Assembly: GCA_902779125.1 (NCBI GenBank)
Contig: CACZAC010000010.1
Location: forward strand, 1 to 57,024
Source of the DNA: an uncultured Bacteroidales bacterium
GTDB lineage: Bacteria > Bacteroidota > Bacteroidia > Bacteroidales > Muribaculaceae
Direction: 5' to 3'
DNA length: 57,024 nt
The translations under genes and the position numbers were made by a program. The notes beneath the pieces are model-generated. The model did no database searches, was not told the DNA's origin, and worked only from the letters and a program-made list of their open reading frames with translations. Numbering within the stretch: position 1 is the first letter of the stretch; every line of letters starts with the position of its first letter. Shown one piece after another: positions 51,217 to 57,024 of the stretch.

Positions 51217-53571
51217 ATGAGAAATCGGATACTTTTAATTGCGCTGTTTTGTGCGGTGATGGTGTGCCCTTCTTGGGCCGCTACCATCAGTGAGAGTAGG
51301 GCTCGTCAAATTGCTGCCGACTTTATGTCAACGCATGCCAGAAAAGTGAATGGAGGAAGTATGCAGTTGGCTCGTAAGGCGCCTTCAATTAACGCGTCAA
51401 CCCCTGCTCCCTATTATGTGTTTAACGCCGGTAGCAGCAATGACGGATTTGTCATTGTAGCTGGTGATGATAGAGTGCCTCTGGTGCTTGGCTATAGCGA
51501 TCAGGGATCCTTTGATGTCAACTCGGTTCCCGAGGCTATGGAAGAATGGCTTGATGGTTATGCACAACAGATTGCAGCCCTGGCTCAAGGTGGCAAGATG
51601 GCAGCACACATCAGTTCATCAACTCCGATTCTTCCCATGGTGAACGCAGTCTGGTCCCAAAATTCACCTTTTAACACAATGCTTCCATTCTTGTCCAATG
51701 GCAAACATGCTTATGTGGGCTGTGTGGCAACGGCGATGGCCCAGGTGATGTACTACTGGAAATGGCCCAAGAAGTCGGAAATCATTCCTTACTATCGTAG
51801 CGAGACATTAGGTGTCGAAATGCCTGCTTTGCCCGCTGTGGATTTTAATTGGGATGCCATGCAGAACACCTATCTCACTAGCGATAGCCTTAGTGTCGAA
51901 GGGCGGGCTGCTGCTCAGCTTTCCCTCTATTGCGCCCAAGCGGTACGAATGGACTTCTTGAAAAACTCATCTTCAGCTCAAACCAGTGACGTTCCGGCTG
52001 CTATGTCTCAATATTTTGGCTATTCGCCCAATGCCAAAGCAGTCAGACGTATCTTCCACACGACTCAGGAATGGGAGCAACTCATCCTTGACGAGTTAGA
52101 GGATGGACGTCCGGTCATCTATAGCGGTCACAAGGAGTCTTCTGGACATGCCTTTGTGTGCGATGGTTATGATGGTCAGGGAAGATTCCACTTCAATTGG
52201 GGATGGAATGGCAAGAGTAATGGTTACTTCCTGCTCAATGTGCTCAATCCTGACCTGGAGGGAACAGGTGGAGCCGGTGGCTCATACGGCTATGTCTCGA
52301 ATCAATACATTATTGCAGGACTGGCACCTGGTGGTACCTATGTGGAAGATTTAGAAGTCACTGTAAGAGGTGTTGAAATTCAGGACTTTAAGAGGACACG
52401 TACCTTGTCAAGTCAGGATTTCACGTTGACTCAGGCTACGCAGTTTGGAAATTATATGAATGATCCCATTGACTTTTACTATGGATGGGGACTGTATCAA
52501 GGCGACCAATTGCTTTCGGTGCTTGAGAACGGAATTAAGTATGGTCTGCCATCCTGGTATTATAGCACAATCACTTCAACCTTGTCATTTGGTAGTGGTA
52601 TCACCAGTGGTTCATACCGCATATTGCCTATTTATAAAGGTATCTTTGAGGAAGAATGGACCCCATGTGAAGGTAGTGATATTTCTTTCTACGAAGTGAT
52701 AATTAGTGGAAACAACTGTACTGTAATCGGGCATGGCGGTGGCATGGCTCCGTACTATCAGGTCAACGCTATTACTGCGACTGGCAATATGCATCCCACT
52801 AGGCCGGTAGACATCAATCTTAATGTGACTAATCTAGGAAATACCCGTAACGACATCATTTATATGTTTGCCAAGAATGAACTTGTTGCGATGGGTTTTG
52901 TCGACCTCAATAAGAATGAGAGTGGCAATGTCGTTTACCGTTATGAGCCAGAGGCTGTTGGCACAGTGGACTTAAAGTTCACAACCGATGAGGAGGGTAA
53001 TAATGTGCTGGCGACCAAGACGATTACGATTAACGCGATGCCCACTGCCTCGCTCACGGGACAGGCAACAGCCCTCAATGTGACAAATGCCGGTGATAAG
53101 ATAATGACCGCCAATTACTTTGGTATGGAAGTGCAAATAACCAATGTCGGCACCAATACCTACGACGAAGATATCACGGTTAAACTCTATAAGCGGGTTT
53201 ATGGCACTACGGGAACATTGGTACAGACTTTAAGCCAGCATCTGGTGCTTGCTCCTCAGGAGACAAAGAAATTGACCTTCCACATGGATAACGTCATTGA
53301 TGGTTGGAAATATTTTGCTAAAGCCTACTACTATAGCAACGCCGAGCAGATTAATGTGGCTAATGTTAGCACCCACACCATCATCTTCCCTGCTAGTGGC
53401 CCCATTAAGGGTGACGTCAACAAAGACGGAGAGGTCTCGATTGCCGACGTTAACGCCGTCATCTACATGATTACAAAGGGCGTGCAGGACCTCAACGGTG
53501 ACGTGAACAATGACGGTGAGGTGACCTTAGCCGACGTGAATGCTGTTATCAGCATTATCTTGGCCAATTAA
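51217..53571 (+). CDS. Secreted C10 (streptopain-like) cysteine protease with C-terminal dockerin-like module
   Basis: The 784-residue protein carries a signal peptide (LIALFCAVMVCPSWA) and a Spi-like inhibitory prodomain (residues 24-130, ISESRARQIAADFMSTHA, FVIVAGDDRVPLVLGYSDQG). The papain-fold C10 domain has catalytic C169 (YVGCVATAMAQVMYYW) and H311 (SSGHAFVCDGYDG), and FHFNWGWNGKSNGYF completes the site. Beta-sandwich domains of CARDB type (about 390-720) follow, then a dockerin pair (53407-53568; DVNKDGEVSIADVNAVIYMI, DVNNDGEVTLADVNAVISII). Relatives include Prevotella interpain and periodontain-like proteases. A TTG two codons upstream is a less likely start than the ATG. Confidence 0.92.
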   Translation: MRNRILLIALFCAVMVCPSWAATISESRARQIAADFMSTHARKVNGGSMQLARKAPSINASTPAPYYVFNAGSSNDGFVIVAGDDRVPLVLGYSDQGSFDVNSVPEAMEEWLDGYAQQIAALAQGGKMAAHISSSTPILPMVNAVWSQNSPFNTMLPFLSNGKHAYVGCVATAMAQVMYYWKWPKKSEIIPYYRSETLGVEMPALPAVDFNWDAMQNTYLTSDSLSVEGRAAAQLSLYCAQAVRMDFLKNSSSAQTSDVPAAMSQYFGYSPNAKAVRRIFHTTQEWEQLILDELEDGRPVIYSGHKESSGHAFVCDGYDGQGRFHFNWGWNGKSNGYFLLNVLNPDLEGTGGAGGSYGYVSNQYIIAGLAPGGTYVEDLEVTVRGVEIQDFKRTRTLSSQDFTLTQATQFGNYMNDPIDFYYGWGLYQGDQLLSVLENGIKYGLPSWYYSTITSTLSFGSGITSGSYRILPIYKGIFEEEWTPCEGSDISFYEVIISGNNCTVIGHGGGMAPYYQVNAITATGNMHPTRPVDINLNVTNLGNTRNDIIYMFAKNELVAMGFVDLNKNESGNVVYRYEPEAVGTVDLKFTTDEEGNNVLATKTITINAMPTASLTGQATALNVTNAGDKIMTANYFGMEVQITNVGTNTYDEDITVKLYKRVYGTTGTLVQTLSQHLVLAPQETKKLTFHMDNVIDGWKYFAKAYYYSNAEQINVANVSTHTIIFPASGPIKGDVNKDGEVSIADVNAVIYMITKGVQDLNGDVNNDGEVTLADVNAVISIILAN

Positions 53572-53602
53572 TTACCGTCGGTAGTTATTCTGGAAAAATA
53601 TT

Positions 53603-53647
53603 AAGTGCAACAAACGCAGTCATTTGAAATCTGCGTTTGTTGCACTT
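53603..53647. terminator. Bidirectional terminator between the C10 protease and murF
   Basis: AAGTGCAACAAACGCAG pairs exactly with CTGCGTTTGTTGCACTT. Confidence 0.85.
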
Positions 53648-53676
53648 GTTTAATTTTCTTTAGAGCAACAGCGTGA

Positions 53677-55002
53677 TTACAGCACCTCAGGGAGCTGGAA
53701 TAGGCGATTGCCGTTGGAGCCTTTGATGAGGATGTAGTAGCCCTCAGGTCGGTTGGCAGCAATGGCGGCCTTGACCTGCTCCACGTCGTCAAACTTGCGG
53801 TAGGGGCAATCAATATCCTTGAACTCGTCACCTACAAGCCACACCTCGTCAAAGGGGCAACTGGCCAGTTTTTCCACTAAACGGCGGTGCTCCTCAGCAC
53901 TGCTGTCGCCCAATTCGCGCATTTCGCCCAGGATGGCCATTTTGGGGCTTACCTGCATCAGGCTGAAGTTCTCGAGGGCTGCTGCCATTGATGTGGGATT
54001 GGCGTTATAGGCATCCACCACGAGGTGGTTGTGCTCGGTTTCGGTAAGCTGTGAGCGGTTGTTGGAGGGCACGTAGTTCTCTAACGCGTGGCATATCTGC
54101 TCAGGAGTGATGTCGAAGTGCAGGCCCACGGTTACAGCCGCCAGCACGTTGTCGAGGTTGTAGCTGCCGATGAGGTGGGTTGTCACCTCGTGCCAGTCAC
54201 TGCCAGGCTCACGCCACTTCAGCCTCAGGAACGGGTCGCAGGCGATGATTTGACCGTAAACGCTTGCGTCCTTTTTATTCTCGTCACGGGTGTAGTATTC
54301 GGCTTTAGTGCCCTGAGGCAGGATACCCATCAGGTGCTCGTTGTCGGCGTTAACAAAGATGACGCTGTCTTGACGGGTAGCCAGATAATCATAGAGTTCC
54401 CCCTTGGTGTGGATGACGCCTTCCAGTGAACCGAAGCCCTGCAGGTGGGCCTTGCCCACATTAGTAATCAGACCGCAGGTAGGCTCGGCCGTCTCGACAA
54501 GCGTCTTGATGTCACCAGGATGGCTTGCTCCCATCTCGATGACAGCTATCTCACTGGTGACGTTAAGGCGGAACAGTGTTTTGGGCACGCCCACGTCATT
54601 GTTGTAGTTGCCCTCGGTGGCCATTTCGTCATAGCGCTCGGTCAGGACGGCACGCACGAGCTCCTTGGTCGTCGTTTTGCCGTTGGTGCCAGTGATGCCG
54701 ACAACGGGAATGTCGAAACGGCGGCGGTGCTCACGCGCCATGTCTTTATAGGCTTGGAGCGTGTCGGCGACAAGAATCATCTGCTTGTCTCCGTGATAGT
54801 TGTTATACACTTGTTCGTCATCAACGATGGCGACGGCACAACCTTTTTCCAAAGCTTGTGCGGCAAACCGGTTGCCGTCAAAGGATTCGCCTTTCAAGGC
54901 GATGAAAATGCTCCCTTCGGGACAGTCACGGCTATCGGTCGTGATGACGGGATGTTGCTCGTAGATTGCGTAAAGTTCTTTGCTATCCATATTGTTATTC
55001 AT
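53677..55002 (-). CDS. murF: UDP-N-acetylmuramoyl-tripeptide--D-alanyl-D-alanine ligase
   Basis: MurF adds D-Ala-D-Ala to the UDP-MurNAc-tripeptide in the last cytoplasmic step of peptidoglycan precursor synthesis. The 441-residue protein shows the Mur-ligase order: N-terminal substrate domain (ITTDSRDCPEGSIFIALKGESFDG), ATP-binding GITGTNGKTTTKE (residues 103-115), EMGASHPGDI and the C-terminal domain with VVDAYNANPTSMAAAL and LGEMRELG. It is divergent from ddl, which makes the D-Ala-D-Ala that MurF uses. Two ATGs four codons apart are possible starts. Confidence 0.95.
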   Translation of the reverse strand: MNNNMDSKELYAIYEQHPVITTDSRDCPEGSIFIALKGESFDGNRFAAQALEKGCAVAIVDDEQVYNNYHGDKQMILVADTLQAYKDMAREHRRRFDIPVVGITGTNGKTTTKELVRAVLTERYDEMATEGNYNNDVGVPKTLFRLNVTSEIAVIEMGASHPGDIKTLVETAEPTCGLITNVGKAHLQGFGSLEGVIHTKGELYDYLATRQDSVIFVNADNEHLMGILPQGTKAEYYTRDENKKDASVYGQIIACDPFLRLKWREPGSDWHEVTTHLIGSYNLDNVLAAVTVGLHFDITPEQICHALENYVPSNNRSQLTETEHNHLVVDAYNANPTSMAAALENFSLMQVSPKMAILGEMRELGDSSAEEHRRLVEKLASCPFDEVWLVGDEFKDIDCPYRKFDDVEQVKAAIAANRPEGYYILIKGSNGNRLFQLPEVL

Positions 55003-55011
55003 TTATTTTCG

Positions 55012-55020
55012 ACAAAAGTA
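55012..55020 (-). promoter_or_regulatory. -7 element of murF
   Basis: Minus strand TACTTTTGT, 9 bp before the first ATG. It stands back to back with the ddl promoter. Confidence 0.45.
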
Positions 55021-55043
55021 CAAAAAAAGCGGATTTTTTTATG

Positions 55044-55052
55044 TAATTTTGT
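55044..55052 (+). promoter_or_regulatory. -7 element of ddl
   Basis: TAATTTTGT, 27 bp before ATG 55080. An ATG at 55065 would be almost leaderless, which favours the later start. Confidence 0.55.
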
Positions 55053-55079
55053 ACCCGTATTTTAATGTGTGCGCAAAAA

Positions 55080-56081
55080 ATGAATTCAACCAAGAGAACC
55101 ATAGCCATCGTGTGTGGTGGCGATTCATCAGAATATGAGGTGTCCTTGCGTTCGGCACAGGGCATAGATTCGGCGTTTGACCATGACCGTTACAACGTCT
55201 ATATCGTCATGATCAGGAAGAATGACTGGCATGTGAATCTGCCCGACGGCACCCAACCTGTCATTGACAAGAATGACTTCTCGTTTATGAAAGACGGTCA
55301 GAAAATCCGTTTTGATTATGCCTATATCACTATCCACGGTACCCCAGGCGAGAACGGTGTGCTGCAAGGCTATTTCGATATGATAGACCTGCCTTATTCG
55401 ACCTGCAACGTGTTGGTCGAGGCACTCACATTCCACAAGTTTGCCCTGAACAACTATTTGAAGGCTTTTGGCTGCTCGGTGCCCGACAGCATCCAGGTGC
55501 GTCGTGGTGTGCCTCATGGTTGGACCGCCGAGAAGGTCAAGGACTATTTGGGCATGCCCTGCTTTGTCAAGCCTACTGCCGACGGCTCAAGTTTCGGCGT
55601 GACTAAGGTGAAAAGCTGTGACCAGTTGGATGAAGCCATGGAGTTCGCCTTTAAGCAGTGCGACAATGTGATGATTGAGCGTTTCCTGGATGGAACCGAG
55701 GTCACAGTTGGTTGCTACAAGACCAAGGATAAATCGGTTGTCTTCCCCGTGACAGAGGTTGTTACCGACAACGAGTTCTTTGATTATGATGCCAAGTACA
55801 ACGGTCAGGTTGAGGAAATTACTCCTGCCCGTATCAGCGACGAGTTGACCGCCGCTCTGCAGGCCGAGACTTCACGTATCTACGACATTCTGCACTGCAA
55901 CGGCATCATCCGTATCGACTATATCATCACCAAGAACCCCGACGGCACCGACCACATCAACCTGCTGGAAATTAACACAACCCCAGGCATGACCGCCACC
56001 AGCTTTATCCCCCAGCAAGTGCGCGCCGCCGGCCTCTCGCTGACCGATGTCCTCACCGACATCGTCGAGAACCAGTTCTAA
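55080..56081 (+). CDS. ddl: D-alanine--D-alanine ligase
   Basis: The ATP-grasp enzyme joins two D-alanines for the peptidoglycan stem peptide. The 333-residue protein starts MNSTKRTIAIVCGGDSSEYEVS, the family opening. It shows the D-Ala-binding ITIHGTPGENGVLQG, ATP-grasp lysine strand GMPCFVKPTADGSSFGVTKV, the omega loop region TEVVTDNEFFDYDAKYN and the magnesium-binding end LLEINTTPGMTATSFIPQQ. The loop has F-F-D-Y-D-A-K-Y, typical of the D-Ala rather than D-Lac ligases. It is paired with murF. Confidence 0.95.
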   Translation: MNSTKRTIAIVCGGDSSEYEVSLRSAQGIDSAFDHDRYNVYIVMIRKNDWHVNLPDGTQPVIDKNDFSFMKDGQKIRFDYAYITIHGTPGENGVLQGYFDMIDLPYSTCNVLVEALTFHKFALNNYLKAFGCSVPDSIQVRRGVPHGWTAEKVKDYLGMPCFVKPTADGSSFGVTKVKSCDQLDEAMEFAFKQCDNVMIERFLDGTEVTVGCYKTKDKSVVFPVTEVVTDNEFFDYDAKYNGQVEEITPARISDELTAALQAETSRIYDILHCNGIIRIDYIITKNPDGTDHINLLEINTTPGMTATSFIPQQVRAAGLSLTDVLTDIVENQF

Positions 56082-56120
56082 CCAACGGATAAAACGGAAT
56101 AAACGGAAATTACTGAATAA

Positions 56121-56157
56121 AACGGAGGTGACGGGCAATCCCGTTCCCTCCGTTTTT
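56121..56157 (+). terminator. Terminator of ddl
   Basis: AACGGAGG..ACGGG-caat-CCCGT..CCTCCGTT followed by TTTT. Confidence 0.85.
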
Positions 56158-56182
56158 GTAATCTCCGTTCTTAGGCGCATGA

Positions 56183-56584
56183 TTATACTGCGATGAGCTC
56201 TTGGCCGATGGCGCGGATTGTATCGTATATCAAGTCCATTCGCCCTTGACTTGCGCGCTTCTTTCCGCTAATGTATTGTGCCATCAAACTTTGAGATATA
56301 CCCATTCTTCGCGCTATGGCTGATACGTTTAATTCAGGATGCGCCATAAAGAGGCGATATAGTTCTGTCGGTTCTTTCTTGTCAAAGAATCCTTCAAAAC
56401 TCAAATCCTCGTCCAATGACTCCCAATGGATGCCAAATTCGTCTGCTTCATACTGCTCACGCTGCTCTGGTGTGGCGTAACGAAGTCGGGGATAATCAGC
56501 AAATAACTCGCAGGCCTCTTTCCCATCGCTAGTGCGAATCCATACCGCACTATCAGTTAACCATATCTTTTCTATCTTTATCAT
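56183..56584 (-). CDS. DUF2442 plus helix-turn-helix protein, antitoxin-like
   Basis: The 133-residue protein has an N-terminal DUF2442-like part (residues 1-65: IEKIWLTDSAVWIRTSDGKEACELFADYPRLRYATPEQ). A C-terminal XRE helix-turn-helix follows (NVSAIARRMGISQSLMAQYISGKKRASQGRMDLI, about residues 88-122). It is the second of a two-gene unit 17 bp after a DUF4160 gene. DUF2442 and DUF4160 proteins often occur next to each other and behave like toxin-antitoxin genes in context, but a toxic activity has not been established for them to my knowledge. The helix-turn-helix fits autoregulation. Confidence 0.85.
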   Translation of the reverse strand: MIKIEKIWLTDSAVWIRTSDGKEACELFADYPRLRYATPEQREQYEADEFGIHWESLDEDLSFEGFFDKKEPTELYRLFMAHPELNVSAIARRMGISQSLMAQYISGKKRASQGRMDLIYDTIRAIGQELIAV

Positions 56585-56601
56585 GACAGTCTCTTTTCTA
56601 T

Positions 56602-56841
56602 TTACTTGTTGTTATTAAAGAACATGTTCCAATGCTGGGCAATAGTTTCTACATTCTCCTCAATGATTGACTCTATCAGCTTCAATTCTTGAGATTTGAA
56701 CCCTTGATTATCGACAAGTTCAACAGGAAATATGTTATACTTAGCTTTCGCTCCTCCTTTTACGACATGAACATGAATTGGTGTATGGTCGTTGGAGTAG
56801 AACTGGAATCTGTATCCAAATATGATAAATATTGTAGGCAT
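56602..56841 (-). CDS. DUF4160 protein
   Basis: The 79-residue protein starts MPTIFIIFGYRFQFYSND and contains the DUF4160 core HTPIHVHVVKGGAKAKYNI, then EIK-like helices (LKLIESIIEENVETIAQHW). The frame extends seven codons further upstream, but the promoter at 56859-56867 rules that out. It is the first gene of the two-gene unit with the DUF2442/HTH protein. It is probably a possible toxin-like partner; its role is unknown. Confidence 0.82.
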   Translation of the reverse strand: MPTIFIIFGYRFQFYSNDHTPIHVHVVKGGAKAKYNIFPVELVDNQGFKSQELKLIESIIEENVETIAQHWNMFFNNNK

Positions 56842-56858
56842 CGTTTTCTTTAGTTTCT

Positions 56859-56867
56859 GCAAAATTA
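56859..56867 (-). promoter_or_regulatory. -7 element of the DUF4160-HTH unit
   Basis: Minus strand TAATTTTGC, 17 bp before the ATG; it decides the start of the DUF4160 gene. Confidence 0.55.
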
Positions 56868-56953
56868 GGTAATAAATTTATTACCTGCAAATAATGATGT
56901 CTTTTTTTGTTGGTAAATTAAATAAATGGCTTAAGGGTCAAATATACACCTAG

Positions 56954-56995
56954 AAAGAGCCTTAATTGATAGATGGAATCAATTAAGGCTCTTTT
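56954..56995. terminator. Hairpin terminator at the right edge
   Basis: AAAGAGCCTTAATTGA pairs exactly with TCAATTAAGGCTCTTT, followed by TT on the plus strand and TCTAGG on the other. It probably ends a gene beyond the right edge, since the unit before it reads leftwards. Confidence 0.7.
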
Positions 56996-57024
56996 ATACA
57001 CCTGAAATCAATGCTGCGGCCTTT

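Noticed and set aside
1-57024. Cohesin-bearing scaffoldin partner for the dockerins
   Set aside because: No protein with repeated cohesin-like domains is in the window; the partner, if any, must lie elsewhere.

Overview
The window is chromosomal DNA of a Bacteroidales bacterium, most likely a gut or rumen member of the Prevotellaceae or Muribaculaceae. The evidence is two SusC/SusD pairs, many Sec-exported proteins carrying dockerin-like modules, and promoters of the Bacteroidota type (TTTG, about 19-20 bases, TAnnTTTG) ahead of many genes. No rRNA, tRNA, insertion sequence transposase or CRISPR array was seen.

Layout. 1-3.2 kb: the 5' end of a small antitoxin-like gene, a 2-amino-3-ketobutyrate CoA ligase gene (kbl) broken by a 13-bp tandem duplication, a glucosaminidase and cytidine deaminase. 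3.2-10.1 kb: a structured intergenic element with 14-bp perfect inverted ends, two exported surface proteins, a 49-residue membrane protein and a second family of long hairpin repeats. 10.2-23.2 kb: a 7-TM AraC regulator, a YfhO-like membrane protein with a methyltransferase-like partner, three FKBP peptidyl-prolyl isomerases in a row, a sirtuin, a DUF285-repeat surface protein, a small lipoprotein, threonine dehydrogenase (tdh, the partner of kbl) and dnaX. 23.2-34.6 kb: a CotH-kinase/dockerin protein, gamma carbonic anhydrase, aminopeptidase P, an orphan SusCD pair and a PafA-type phosphatase. 34.7-35.2 kb: a GxxExxY gene between inverted arrays of a 9-bp unit.

35.2-51.1 kb is a starch utilisation locus. 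A LacI-family regulator is divergent from susC-susD-susE-like-susF-like. These are followed by a GH13 alpha-amylase with a C-terminal dockerin and a GH53 endo-galactanase with an N-terminal dockerin. Two paralogous methyltransferases come next, then a SusA-like GH13 neopullulanase on the other strand. Exactly matching 12-bp LacI-type palindromes lie 56 and 57 bases upstream of the susC and amylase -7 elements, so one regulator probably controls both transcription units. Palindromic repeats sit precisely in the susD-susE and susE-susF gaps.

51.2-57.0 kb: a secreted C10 cysteine protease with a dockerin, divergent murF and ddl (peptidoglycan precursor synthesis), and a DUF4160 / DUF2442-HTH pair resembling a toxin-antitoxin module.

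The main themes are six dockerin-bearing exported proteins with no cohesin in view, a LacI-controlled starch plus galactan regulon, and several families of palindromic intergenic repeats. All functions are read from sequence motifs by eye; no database search was possible.
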